Shown here: positions 17,101 to 25,772 of the stretch, piece by piece
How positions within the stretch are numbered: the stretch's first letter is position 1
Layout of the letters: each line of letters begins with the position of its first letter
From: Pontiellaceae bacterium
GTDB lineage: Bacteria > Verrucomicrobiota > Kiritimatiellia > Kiritimatiellales > Pontiellaceae
Direction of reading: 5' to 3'
NCBI GenBank assembly: GCA_016937945.1
Contig: JAFGVP010000102.1
Span: 84,227-120,488 of the forward strand
Length of the DNA stretch: 36,262 nt
Translations under genes and position numbers: made by a program
Notes under the pieces: generated by a model
Told to the model about the DNA's origin: nothing
The model's database searches: none
Seen by the model: the letters and a program-made list of their open reading frames with translations, nothing else

Positions 17101-18192
17101 ATGAGCAAAAAGGATATCAAGGCCAAAGGCGGGCTGCCGATCGTACGCGGAGCCCGAAAAATCAGACTGCAGGAACTCCCCATGTTTACGCGTCAGGTTT
17201 CAGCGATGCTCTCGGCGGGGATGCCGCTGGTTCAAACCCTCGTGGCCATGGAGGGCCAGACCGATAATAAAAACTTTAAACCGGTCATTGCCGGCATACG
17301 CACGCGGGTTGAAGGCGGCGCCATGTATTCAGAAGCCCTGGCCTTCTATCCCACCATTTTTGACGAGCTCTACGTGAGCATGATGCGCGCCGGCGAAGTC
17401 GGCGGCATTCTGCCGGAAACCTGCGCACGTGTTGCGATGTTCCTTGAATCCAGCAACAAACTGCGCGCCAAGGTAAAATCGGCCATGATGTATCCTACCG
17501 TGGTCATGATTGTTTCTCTGGTGCTCTCAACAGCACTCATCATGTTCGTTGTTCCGGTATTCGTCGGCATGTTTGCGGATTTCAACGCCGAGCTGCCCGG
17601 ACTGACCAAGGCTCTGTTGAAATTCAGTAATCTGCTGACCACCTACTGGTGGGCAGCCCTTACCATCGTGGGCGGAGGGATCTATGGATTCAAACGCTAT
17701 AACAAGACCGACAAGGGGCAATATAAAGTCGATGAAATGAAACTTCGTTTTCCGATCATCGGCGAACTTGCCACCAAAGTCGCCGTCAGCCGCTTCGCGT
17801 CCACCTTTTCGCAGTTGCTTCACAGCGGCGTTCAGATCATGGAATCTCTTGAGATCGTCGGACTCGCAACCGGCAACCGGGTGATCGGCGATTCCCTGAT
17901 AGCCGCTCGAAAAACCATCGAAGAAGGCCAACCCCTTTCCACGGCACTGGAGTCAAACAAGTATTATCCTCGCATGCTGGTTCACATGCTGTCCGCCGGC
18001 GAAAAAACCGGTCAGATTGAGGGTATGATGGACAAAGTTTCAGAGTTCTACGAAAGTGAAGTGGAAACCATGCTTAACGGCCTGACTTCCATGATTGAAC
18101 CTCTGCTCATGGTCTTTATCGGCGGAATTATCGGCACTATTGTGGTCGCCATGTTCCTTCCGATCTTCAAAATGAGCGAAGTCGTGATGTAG
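17101..18192 (+). CDS. pilC: PilC/GspF-type inner-membrane platform protein
   Basis: Polytopic platform protein on which the ATPase acts. The ATG at 17101 is taken as start; upstream in-frame codons lie inside pilB. The 363-residue protein has the two family repeats: one opens with LPMFTRQVSAMLSAGMPLVQTL (broken here only by family-typical spacing), the other with ASTFSQLLHSGVQIMESLE. Membrane helices are visible at about 135-160, 185-205 and 335-360. It lies 11 nt after pilB and is probably co-transcribed with it. A stem-loop follows at 18264. Confidence 0.9.
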   Translation: MSKKDIKAKGGLPIVRGARKIRLQELPMFTRQVSAMLSAGMPLVQTLVAMEGQTDNKNFKPVIAGIRTRVEGGAMYSEALAFYPTIFDELYVSMMRAGEVGGILPETCARVAMFLESSNKLRAKVKSAMMYPTVVMIVSLVLSTALIMFVVPVFVGMFADFNAELPGLTKALLKFSNLLTTYWWAALTIVGGGIYGFKRYNKTDKGQYKVDEMKLRFPIIGELATKVAVSRFASTFSQLLHSGVQIMESLEIVGLATGNRVIGDSLIAARKTIEEGQPLSTALESNKYYPRMLVHMLSAGEKTGQIEGMMDKVSEFYESEVETMLNGLTSMIEPLLMVFIGGIIGTIVVAMFLPIFKMSEVVM

Positions 18193-18263
18193 GCGCAGTC
18201 CTCCCCGGCGACGCACGATATACGGAGAACAGTGGCGAAGGAGAACTCTCAGCGCGCCTGAAC

Positions 18264-18281
18264 AAGGCCCTGCGGGGCCTT
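18264..18281 (+). terminator. Weak terminator-like stem-loop after pilC
   Basis: AAGGCCC and GGGCCTT pair perfectly around TGCG. The following bases (CTCTCC) are pyrimidine-rich but not a T-run, so termination may be partial and allow readthrough into the regulator gene. Confidence 0.4.
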
Positions 18282-18297
18282 CTCTCCATCATTAAGC

Positions 18298-18328
18298 TTG
18301 ACTCATCTCCCGTAAATCAGGGTTATAT
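18298..18328 (+). promoter_or_regulatory. Weak sigma-70-type promoter candidate before the PilR-like gene
   Basis: TTGACT (18298) and TTATAT (18323) are separated by 19 bases, longer than the optimal 17. It would start transcription about 30 nt before the regulator ATG. This is a low-confidence guess. Confidence 0.25.
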
Positions 18329-18364
18329 AGGCCGTCTGATTACCATAGGGAGAGGTGTAGAAGG

Positions 18365-19744
18365 ATGGCCAAGATTCTCATAGCGGATGACGATCCGACA
18401 ATTCTCAGCTTGCTTAATAAGATTTTGCTTTCAAAAGGCTACGATGTTCGGCTTGCAGAAAACGGCAGTGTGGGCGAAAAACTGCTTAAAACGGAGCAGT
18501 TTGACCTGCTGATCTCCGACATCAAGATGGAACCGGTTGACGGAATGCAGTTGCTCAAGCGTACGCGGTCCGTGCGGCCGCACGTCGGCGTAATCATGCT
18601 GACGGCCTACGCAACGGTTGCAACCGCTGTTGAGGCAATGAAAGAGGGTGCCTTCGACTATATTCCGAAGCCCTTTAAGATTGATGAGCTGCTCGAAACC
18701 GTAAAACGTGCACTGGACTATCAGAAATCACTGGCGGAGCAGATCAGTGGGAATTCCCATGTGGAATCGAAAAAGTATTTTGGTAACATTGTCGCAGTCA
18801 GCGACCCCATGATCAATGTGTGCGAAATGATCAAACGGGTTGCCCCCACTAAGACCACAATCATGATCACCGGCGAAAGCGGCACGGGCAAGGAACTGGT
18901 TGCCGAAGCCGTCCACAGCTTCAGCGCCCGCTCAGAAGGCCCGTTTCTTCCGGTCAACTGTGCGGCTCTTCCTGAAACACTGATTGAATCCGAGCTGTTT
19001 GGACATGTTAAGGGTTCTTTCACCGGCGCAAATGCCAACAAGGAAGGCCTGTTCGAAGCCGCCAAGGGCGGAACGCTGTTTCTGGATGAAATCAACTCCA
19101 TCCCGCATGGCCTGCAGTCCAAGCTGCTTCGTGCCATTCAGAATAAAAAGATCCGTAAAGTCGGAGGGACAGAAGAGTTCGACGTCGATGTCCGCATTCT
19201 GGCGGCATCCAACCGGAATCTGGAAAACATGGTAAAGGAAGGTACCTTCCGTGAAGACTTGTTCTACCGACTCAGTGTAATCTCCATCGACATTCCGCCG
19301 CTTAAGCAACGGCCAGAGGATATTCTTCCGCTGGCACAGCACTTTATTGCTCAGGAGATCGAGGGCGGAGAATTTCCGGCCATTGACAACGAGGTTCTTT
19401 CTATCCTGCAGAACTATTCCTGGCCGGGTAACGTACGCGAACTGCAGAATGTCATACAGCACTGCCTGACCTTCCTGCATGATAATAAGATTACGAAGGA
19501 GACCCTGCCCTCCAAATTGATCGTTTCCTACGAAGAAAATCCGGCAGCTCAGGCCTCCGCCCACATCAACGGCGAGTTTGAAAAAGGAAAGTCCCTTAAG
19601 GCCTTCCTGCGTGCGAAAGAGAAGGAATACCTTAAAACCGTAATCGATTCCATGGGTGGCGATAAAGCCGCCGCAGCAAAGGAACTCGACATTAGTCTGG
19701 CGACTCTTTATCGAAAACTGCCCGATGGAGAGCAGATCGATTAG
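18365..19744 (+). CDS. PilR/NtrC-family sigma-54-dependent response regulator
   Basis: The 459-residue protein has three domains. An intact receiver (residues 1-120) has acidic pocket Asp8-Asp10, phosphoacceptor Asp52 (LLISDIKM), Thr80 and Lys102. The AAA+ activator domain (about 145-375) has Walker A GESGTGKE, the sigma-54 contact loop GSFTGA (Ser for the usual Ala) and LFLDEIN. The C-terminus is a Fis-type helix-turn-helix (about 420-455, AAAKELDISLATLYRKL). AGAAGG and a purine-rich stretch precede the ATG. No histidine kinase (PilS) lies in the window, so the signal source is elsewhere. Its place between pilC and the prepilin gene, and sigma-54 sites before four pilus units, make it the probable activator of this pilus regulon. 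Confidence 0.9.
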   Translation: MAKILIADDDPTILSLLNKILLSKGYDVRLAENGSVGEKLLKTEQFDLLISDIKMEPVDGMQLLKRTRSVRPHVGVIMLTAYATVATAVEAMKEGAFDYIPKPFKIDELLETVKRALDYQKSLAEQISGNSHVESKKYFGNIVAVSDPMINVCEMIKRVAPTKTTIMITGESGTGKELVAEAVHSFSARSEGPFLPVNCAALPETLIESELFGHVKGSFTGANANKEGLFEAAKGGTLFLDEINSIPHGLQSKLLRAIQNKKIRKVGGTEEFDVDVRILAASNRNLENMVKEGTFREDLFYRLSVISIDIPPLKQRPEDILPLAQHFIAQEIEGGEFPAIDNEVLSILQNYSWPGNVRELQNVIQHCLTFLHDNKITKETLPSKLIVSYEENPAAQASAHINGEFEKGKSLKAFLRAKEKEYLKTVIDSMGGDKAAAAKELDISLATLYRKLPDGEQID

Positions 19745-19786
19745 TTTCCCAGCCGTCCGAAGTTTCAGGCTAATTGAGCGAGAAGA

Positions 19787-19811
19787 CGCGACTTCACAGT
19801 CGCGTTTTTTT
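19787..19811 (+). terminator. Rho-independent terminator after the PilR-like gene
   Basis: CGCGACT and AGTCGCG form a perfect 7-bp stem with a TCAC loop and seven Ts directly after it. It lies 43 nt past the stop codon. Confidence 0.9.
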
Positions 19812-19853
19812 GTGCCCCAGCGAAGATCGCATCCTCGAACTCCGCGAAGGTAG

Positions 19854-19951
19854 GCGTATTTTGCATTAAATACGCTCTCCGCTATGCTCCGAGCGCACCA
19901 CATAGAACACCCATTAATAATCCTTTGTAGCGGCATCGGAGCGAAGCGGAG
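19854..19951. repeat. Intergenic inverted repeats upstream of the prepilin gene
   Basis: Two nested inverted repeats occupy this stretch. One is GCGTATTT (19854) with AAATACGC (19868), a tight hairpin. The other is CTCCGCTATGCTCCGA (19877) with its 14/16 complement TCGGAGCGAAGCGGAG (19936). No ORF is present in 19745-20159. These look like dispersed intergenic palindromes rather than part of the prepilin leader, because the predicted prepilin transcript starts later, near 20187. Confidence 0.55.
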
Positions 19952-20159
19952 ATGGTAACAGCCATCCCGCAGGATTTCGCAGAAAAAATTGCGGCCGGAT
20001 TTCTCAAAAACTGGATTTTCTACCGTCCGGCTTCATCATCACTCGCTGCCTAAAAAAAAATGCAACTCCACAAAAAACGCATAAAACGCTGGATTAACGG
20101 CATTTTTACAAACACTACCCCGTACTCTTCACCCACAGAAATCAGCAACACAAAAAAAG

Positions 20160-20176
20160 TTGGCATGCTTCCCGCT
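20160..20176 (+). promoter_or_regulatory. Candidate sigma-54 promoter of the prepilin gene
   Basis: TTGGCATG-CTTC-CCGCT has exact GG-N10-GC spacing (GG 20162-20163, GC 20174-20175) and a strong -24 half; the -12 half has two changes (CC for TT). It predicts a start near 20187 and a leader of about 80 nt. Sigma-54 control of pilA by PilR is established in other bacteria, and a PilR-like gene is the next gene upstream. Confidence 0.6.
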
Positions 20177-20267
20177 ATTTATCATTTCGTCTGACGCGGA
20201 AATGAGGAGAGCTCGACGCAGGCAAACAAACGAAAAAGCAATAAACAAACCAAACGGAGAAAAACAA

Positions 20268-20597
20268 ATGAAGAAAATGAATAAAAAAGGCTTCACCCTC
20301 GTAGAAATCATGATCGTAGTAGCAATTATCGGCCTGCTCGCAGCAATCGGTATTCCTTCCTTCTCGAAGGCTCGCGCTACTTCGCAGACCAAGGCCTGCA
20401 TCAACAACCTGCGTATTATCTCTTCCGCTAAGGACCAGTGCGCGATTGAAAACGATAACACCGTAGCTGAGGCGGATGTTCTGACCTATATCAAGGGCGG
20501 TGCTCTTCCGGATTGTCCGGCAGGTGGCACCTACACGATGAATGGTCTTGATACAGATCCGTCCTGCAGCGAATCTGCCAATGGTCACACCCTCTAA
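20268..20597 (+). CDS. Type IV prepilin / major pseudopilin
   Basis: The ATG at 20268 has GGAG 8 nt upstream; this gives 109 residues. The prepilin peptidase site is clear: leader MKKMNKKG, then FTLVEIMIVVAIIGLLAAIGIP, with Glu at mature position 5. The short C-terminal domain has four cysteines (44, 58, 83, 100). Its ACINNLR and CPAGGTYT motifs are typical of the small pseudopilins common in Planctomycetes, Verrucomicrobia and Lentisphaerae-type bacteria. It stands alone between a sigma-54 promoter candidate and a strong terminator, as expected for an abundant structural subunit. No prepilin peptidase gene is in the window. Confidence 0.92.
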   Translation: MKKMNKKGFTLVEIMIVVAIIGLLAAIGIPSFSKARATSQTKACINNLRIISSAKDQCAIENDNTVAEADVLTYIKGGALPDCPAGGTYTMNGLDTDPSCSESANGHTL

Positions 20598-20617
20598 TCG
20601 ATGGATTACGAGGAATT

Positions 20618-20651
20618 AACAAGGGCGCTCAAAGGCGCCCTTGTTTTTTTT
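20618..20651 (+). terminator. Strong Rho-independent terminator after the prepilin gene
   Basis: An 11-bp perfect stem (AACAAGGGCGC / GCGCCCTTGTT) with a six-base loop runs into eight Ts. It separates the prepilin transcript from the ABC genes. Confidence 0.95.
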
Positions 20652-20675
20652 GTGCCTATCGATATGATGTCAGCC

Positions 20676-21413
20676 ATGAATGCAGTTATTGAAGTTTCCA
20701 ACCTCCACGTCACGTTCCGGCACGGAAAGCAGGTTCATCATGCACTGAACGACGTGTCATTTAACATCGCTGCCGGCACCACCGTGGGCTTTATCGGCCC
20801 CAACGGTGCCGGAAAGACCACCACCCTCCATATCCTGCTGGGCTTTATTGCGCCGGATTCCGGCTCGGCCTCCCTGCTTGGGCAGGATAGCCGCTCGGCC
20901 CAGGCCCGGGCACGCATCGGCTACTTGTCGGAGCACCCGGAATGCTACAAATACATGACCGGCCGCGAATATCTCGATATGACCGCAAAAATTTTCCGGA
21001 TTCCGAAGACCGAGCGAAAAGAGCGAATCACCCGATTACTGGACGAAGTAGAACTGACCAATCATGCCGACAAACGCATCGCCACCTATTCCCGCGGCAT
21101 GCTGCAGCGCATCGGATTGGCGCAGGCGCTGATCAACGATCCTGAACTGCTGATTCTCGATGAACCGACCAATGGCCTTGACCCCATCGGCCGGCTTAAA
21201 ATCAGAAAACTGATTGAACAGTTAAAGGCTCAAGGAAAAACCATCCTGTTTTCATCACACGAACTCTCCGAAATCGAAACCGTCTGCGATGAAATCATTA
21301 TGATCGCCAACGGTCGTATCATCCGTCAGGGACCGGTATCAGAGCTCGTTTCCGAAACCGAAAACCTGGAACACTATTTCCTCGAAGCTCTTCAACAGGA
21401 GCAGACAGCCTGA
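20676..21413 (+). CDS. ABC-2 exporter ATP-binding subunit
   Basis: Cytoplasmic ATPase of an ABC-2 type exporter. It shows Walker A GPNGAGKTTT, signature YSRGMLQRIGLAQA, Walker B LLILDEPTNGLDP and the switch histidine in SSHELSEIE. The start is uncertain: ATGs at 20664, 20667 and 20676 are in frame and none has a clear ribosome binding site. I chose 20676 (MNAVIEVSNLHV) because it fits the family start; anything earlier than 20652 would lie inside the terminator. About 245 residues is normal for this class. Its permease partner is separated from it by a repeat-flanked GxxExxY element. Confidence 0.92.
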   Translation: MNAVIEVSNLHVTFRHGKQVHHALNDVSFNIAAGTTVGFIGPNGAGKTTTLHILLGFIAPDSGSASLLGQDSRSAQARARIGYLSEHPECYKYMTGREYLDMTAKIFRIPKTERKERITRLLDEVELTNHADKRIATYSRGMLQRIGLAQALINDPELLILDEPTNGLDPIGRLKIRKLIEQLKAQGKTILFSSHELSEIETVCDEIIMIANGRIIRQGPVSELVSETENLEHYFLEALQQEQTA

Positions 21414-21420
21414 TTTTTTG

Positions 21421-21540
21421 CCACAAAGAACTCAGAGACACAGAGATGAGCATTTATAAAGAAAAACTTGAACCCGATGCATCAGTCCTCTGTGCCTCAG
21501 TGGTTAAATATTTTCACCACAGAGAACTCAGAGGCACTGA
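21421..21540. repeat. Palindromic intergenic repeat units, left flank of the GxxExxY element
   Basis: Variants of one motif alternate in orientation. CCACAAAGAACTCAGAGACA begins at 21421, CCTCTGTGCCTCAGTGG at 21487 is roughly its complement, and ACCACAGAGAACTCAGAGG follows from about 21516. The right flank at 22019-22043 is an inverted copy. These look like mobile or recombinogenic palindromes brought in with the enclosed gene. Confidence 0.65.
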
Positions 21541-21614
21541 GAAGGGTATTTGTGAAGAAAATACATCATCCCGTAACGGCCTCTCTGGTTAATCTTTTTG
21601 CGAGGAAATAGTAA

Positions 21615-21993
21615 ATGAACTATCCCGAACAGGCACTTACTGAAAGGATTATTGGAGCAGCGATTGAGGTCCATAAAATACCGGGGGCCAGGATTACTTG
21701 AAAGTGCTTACGAAAAGAGTCTCGCTCGAGAACTAGAGTTGATTGGCATAAAGCACCGAAAACAAGTCGAACTTTCCCTAAAATACAAAGGTGTGGATGT
21801 TGGTGATGGCTTGCGGCTGGATTTAATTGTGGAAGGAAAAGTGATTGTGGAGCTAAAGGTCGTCAGGGAATTTGAACCAATCCATGAAGCCCAGCTACTG
21901 ACCTACATGAAATTAACTGGATGCAATATCGGCTTATTAATAAACTTCAACAACCCCCCCCAGAAAGAAGGGATTAGACGTTTTGTTCTCTAA
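21615..21993 (+). pseudogene. GxxExxY family protein gene, frameshifted
   Basis: An ATG at 21615 with GAGG about 9 nt upstream reads MNYPEQALTERIIGAAIEVH, then goes out of frame and stops. Frame is lost at a run of five G (21683-21687). With four G it would continue PGPGLLESAYEKSL, the family hallmark GLLESAYE, and run to 21993 with a nuclease-like core (LDLIVEGKVIVELKVV, then EAQLLTYMKLTG). The family is of unknown function and has PD-(D/E)XK-like features. It is often found between repeats. Either the gene is inactive, or the base is a sequencing error in a homopolymer, or it is a phase-variable tract. Confidence 0.8.
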
Positions 21994-22018
21994 CATTTCA
22001 GCATCTATTTATTAGAAA

Positions 22019-22043
22019 CTCTGTGTCTCCGTGACCTCTGTGG
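22019..22043. repeat. Right-flank inverted repeat of the GxxExxY element
   Basis: CTCTGTGTCTCCGTGACC and the following seven bases are an inverted, imperfect copy of 21421-21445 (roughly three quarters identical). The copy ends 9 nt before the permease ATG, leaving no recognisable ribosome binding site for it. Confidence 0.6.
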
Positions 22044-22052
22044 TAAAAAACT

Positions 22053-22841
22053 ATGAATAATATCCTGATCATTACACAAACGGTCTGGCTCGAAATGGTG
22101 CGCCGGAAGGACATCTACATTATCCTCGCCTTGCAGGCGTTCTGCACCTTCATGCTGACCTCAATCAGTGCGTTTGGCTCAGAGGCCCCCTCCTCCTACA
22201 TTATGGACATCGGGCTCATGCTGGCATTTCTTCTTTCAATCGGACTGGCGATCATTCTTGGGAGCCGTCAGCTTCCGGCAGAAATCCGTTCCGGCACCAT
22301 TTTTTCCATCCTCACCAAACCGATCTCGCGCATGGAATTCCTGATTGGAAAATGGCTGGGCCTCTGGACCGGCATGCTGGCTACCAACCTGTTGTTTTAC
22401 CTGATCGTTTCCGGCGTCACCCTGACTCGCAATTTTTCCTTTGAGCCGACCGTTCTAATACAGGTTTTCTGTCTTCACGCTATGCTGCTTGCGATCATTA
22501 TTGCGGTTAGCCTTTTTTTCACCATGTTCTTCACGCAAGGGGCCGGCGGAGCCGCAACCGCCATCTTTGTCATCCTGTGTTATTTCATTCTGCCGCGGAT
22601 TCCTCATCTTCTGATCTACGAGCAGGGATGGCGGGCCGGCGCGTTATGGGGCATTTACCACATCGCACCGCATCTGGAGCTTTTCGATATGCGCGCACGC
22701 GTTCTACACAACTGGGGCGCACTCGATATCGGCACTTTTCTGGGAACGATGGCGTATGGACTGATCATTACTGCCGCATTTATCGGATTTTCATGGGCCC
22801 TCTTCCGGCGGAAATATTTCAAGCGGGGTGAACAACTTTGA
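22053..22841 (+). CDS. ABC-2 type exporter permease
   Basis: The 262-residue membrane protein has about six helices (around residues 20-38, 50-72, 100-128, 140-170, 178-195 and 230-252). The conserved EIRSGTIFSILTKPISRMEF loop after the second helix is typical of ABC-2 permeases such as those next to NatA/GldA-like ATPases. It is the probable partner of the ATPase gene upstream, although a repeat element lies between them. No Shine-Dalgarno is visible before this ATG. The stop overlaps the next start (TTGA). Confidence 0.85.
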   Translation: MNNILIITQTVWLEMVRRKDIYIILALQAFCTFMLTSISAFGSEAPSSYIMDIGLMLAFLLSIGLAIILGSRQLPAEIRSGTIFSILTKPISRMEFLIGKWLGLWTGMLATNLLFYLIVSGVTLTRNFSFEPTVLIQVFCLHAMLLAIIIAVSLFFTMFFTQGAGGAATAIFVILCYFILPRIPHLLIYEQGWRAGALWGIYHIAPHLELFDMRARVLHNWGALDIGTFLGTMAYGLIITAAFIGFSWALFRRKYFKRGEQL

Positions 22842-23674
22842 AACAGAATGGCCATATTCTTCCATGGATCGGGTCCGGCGGCCTGTATCTCATTGCCGTG
22901 GCCGCCGGCGCATTATTGGTTGAAGTGCCGGACCTGAAAACCCAGCTGGCCGACACAGGTGCAGTCTATATTCTGGGCCCCGCCCGTGAATTGCTCTCGA
23001 AGGGCCTATATGAACGGGCCGACGTCTATTTTCACAAAGGTGCGGAATACGTGAAAGAAGAAGCCTTCGAAAGCATCTACCAGAAATGGTTGCATGAAAT
23101 TCACCCGATCAAACATGTTCATGCAGAAGGCGCTGAAATCGAAGAAATCATGCCTTGGCTTCGGTTAGCCACAAAAAGCAATCCCCATAACGTGGAGGCC
23201 TACCTTGTTGCCAGCTATTGGCTTAACGGCGCGGCCGGCCAACCTGAAACGGCTTTGCAGGTCATCAACGAGGCCATTGAGAAGAATCCTGACCGTTATG
23301 AACTCTTTCAGGAAAAGGGTCGCCTGTTGTTAGGACTCCACCGCGATGATGAAGCCGCAAGTGCGCTGGAATCAGCACTGGCGTTCGTCGCCCGCCCCGA
23401 ACAGGATGATCCCGAACAGGCGGCGCTGGATCTTTCGTTTATCCTTACGATTCAGTCATTTCTATACGAAGCCCTCGGGCAGCAGGAACAGGCTATCAGG
23501 ACAACTGAAGTCTTTCTCTCTATTCACCCAGACCAACCGGTCTTTACAAAACGACTCGAAGCCCTGCGCTACGGAAAGATGGATCCCGAACACGCCAAAG
23601 AACGCATCGAGGAGCTGTTTGTTAAAAACCACGAATGCAGCCGCGAAGAGCATGATCACGACAATGATCACTAG
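22838..23674 (+). CDS. Membrane-anchored TPR protein of the ABC exporter operon
   Basis: Starts at a TTG that overlaps the permease stop by 4 nt, with GGGGTGA about 6 nt upstream. The 278-residue protein has an N-terminal membrane helix (about 10-28) and then three or four TPR-like helical pairs (about 45-240; for example ALQVINEAIEKNPDRYELFQ and QAIRTTEVFLSIHPDQP). The last residues (EEHDHDNDH) are rich in His and Asp and could bind metal. Co-translation with the permease suggests an accessory of the exporter, but I do not recognise a specific family. Confidence 0.7.
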   Translation: MKQNGHILPWIGSGGLYLIAVAAGALLVEVPDLKTQLADTGAVYILGPARELLSKGLYERADVYFHKGAEYVKEEAFESIYQKWLHEIHPIKHVHAEGAEIEEIMPWLRLATKSNPHNVEAYLVASYWLNGAAGQPETALQVINEAIEKNPDRYELFQEKGRLLLGLHRDDEAASALESALAFVARPEQDDPEQAALDLSFILTIQSFLYEALGQQEQAIRTTEVFLSIHPDQPVFTKRLEALRYGKMDPEHAKERIEELFVKNHECSREEHDHDNDH

Positions 23675-23727
23675 CACAAGATGCAGATCGTCAGCGGAAG
23701 CTGTTTTATGAAAGCCACAATACCCAG

Positions 23728-24306
23728 ATGAAACCGGCCTGCCTCTTTATCATCTCGGTCATGCTTACGCTTCAGGCTCATGCGCAATCCTCCAATCGCC
23801 CGGCATCATGGGCGATTCCGGTTGAACTGGAAGGTGCGCCCAACCTGCATAAAATTTCCGATACACTCTACCGCAGCGCGCAGCCCGATAAAGCCGGGAT
23901 GAAAAACTTGCAGACGGCGGGAATCAAGATGATCGCAAATCTCCGCTCCTTCAGCTCAGACCGGGAAGAAATCGGCGATACCGAACTTGGCTATGAACAC
24001 ATTTTCATGAAAGCCTGGCATCCGGAGCGAAAAGAAGTGGTCCGGTTTCTGAAGATCGTCAGTAATCCGGCCAACCAACCGGTGCTGGTTCACTGCAAAC
24101 ATGGTGCCGACCGAACCGGAACCATGTGCGCCATCTATCGCGTCGCCATTCAGGGATGGACCAAGGAGGAGGCGATTCGCGAAATGACGGAAGGCGGCTA
24201 TGGATTCCATAAAATCTGGAGCAACCTGCCTAAATGGATCGACGAACTCGATATAGACGCCCTCCGCAAGGAAGTCGGAATAGCCTCGTCTGTTCCAGAA
24301 TCGTAG
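23728..24306 (+). CDS. Secreted dual-specificity/tyrosine phosphatase-like protein
   Basis: The 192-residue protein has a signal peptide (residues 1-19, ending QAHA|Q). The phosphatase loop is HCKHGADRTG (about 124-133), matching the HCxxGxxRT/S catalytic signature with the nucleophilic cysteine and arginine. The upstream segment ISDTLYRSAQPDKAGMKNL is typical of the atypical DSP family (WPD-like region around KAWHPERKE). It is likely periplasmic. The substrate is unknown; relatives act on phosphotyrosine, phospholipids or inositol phosphates. It lies 53 nt after the TPR gene and may share its transcript. Confidence 0.85.
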   Translation: MKPACLFIISVMLTLQAHAQSSNRPASWAIPVELEGAPNLHKISDTLYRSAQPDKAGMKNLQTAGIKMIANLRSFSSDREEIGDTELGYEHIFMKAWHPERKEVVRFLKIVSNPANQPVLVHCKHGADRTGTMCAIYRVAIQGWTKEEAIREMTEGGYGFHKIWSNLPKWIDELDIDALRKEVGIASSVPES

Positions 24307-24511
24307 ATTCCGTTACGATAAGATCTCTTCAGTCAAATCGCCTTCTACGTGCATTTACAGCGAAAGTTCCATGGCTGAATGGAAAGAAATGTTGGACACC
24401 GTCTAGCGCTTTTATCACACGAAAAAGCCTTTATTTCCGCAGTTTATTTGCGTTCTCTCTCCCGGCAAACTCACTCTTGCATGTATAAGTCTGCTGAACC
24501 GGCAATTTTTG

Positions 24512-24636
24512 GACATTTGTTTCCCCCTGCCAATTTAGCCGGAAATAAATGTCGCATTTTTATATAAGACCTTGATTCCGGCACAATTGGAATACGGTCC
24601 TACAGCGAGCCATTCCGTATTCGACATTTATTTCCG
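24512..24636. repeat. Interrupted palindrome upstream of nifH
   Basis: Three copies of one motif lie in the 24307-24832 gap: GACATTTGTTTCC (24512), its inverse within CGGAAATAAATGTCG (24540), and GACATTTATTTCC inside the 22-base block 24615-24636. That block is the exact complement of CGGAAATAAATGTCG joined to AATACGG. On the left arm the same two halves are split by 35 bases (24555-24589). No gene is visible in the gap; 24307-24511 shows nothing I recognise. Confidence 0.7.
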
Positions 24637-24679
24637 AAGCTAGCACCGGATTGCGGCCTGCCACAATTCTCCCTGATAA

Positions 24680-25657
<978 letters not shown>

Positions 25658-25664
25658 GGCCCAA

Positions 25665-25742
25665 TTAAACGCAAAGGCGCAAAGAACTCAAAGTCACGCA
25701 AACCTCTGCGAAACCTAGCGCTCTTAGCGTCTCTGCGTTGAA
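25665..25742. repeat. Inverted-repeat element between nifH and nifI1
   Basis: Arms TTAAACGCAAAGGCGCAAAG (25665-25684) and its imperfect complement CTTAGCGTCTCTGCGTTGAA (25723-25742) match at about 15 of 20 positions. The element fills almost the whole intergenic space and would fold in the mRNA. Similar 'GCAAAG/CTTTGCG' palindromes are dispersed in many PVC genomes (recollection, not checked). Confidence 0.65.
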
Positions 25743-25772
25743 CAACCAACCTAAACTACCAGGAGAAAAATC

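Noticed and set aside
18240-18262. GG-N10-GC match in the leader of the PilR-like gene
   Set aside because: Only the four core bases match; the flanks (AGGAGA, CAGCG) do not fit a sigma-54 promoter.
20187-20267. Possible cyclic di-GMP riboswitch in the prepilin leader
   Set aside because: The predicted leader is only about 80 nt and shows none of the conserved GEMM core; no pairing beyond short chance stems.
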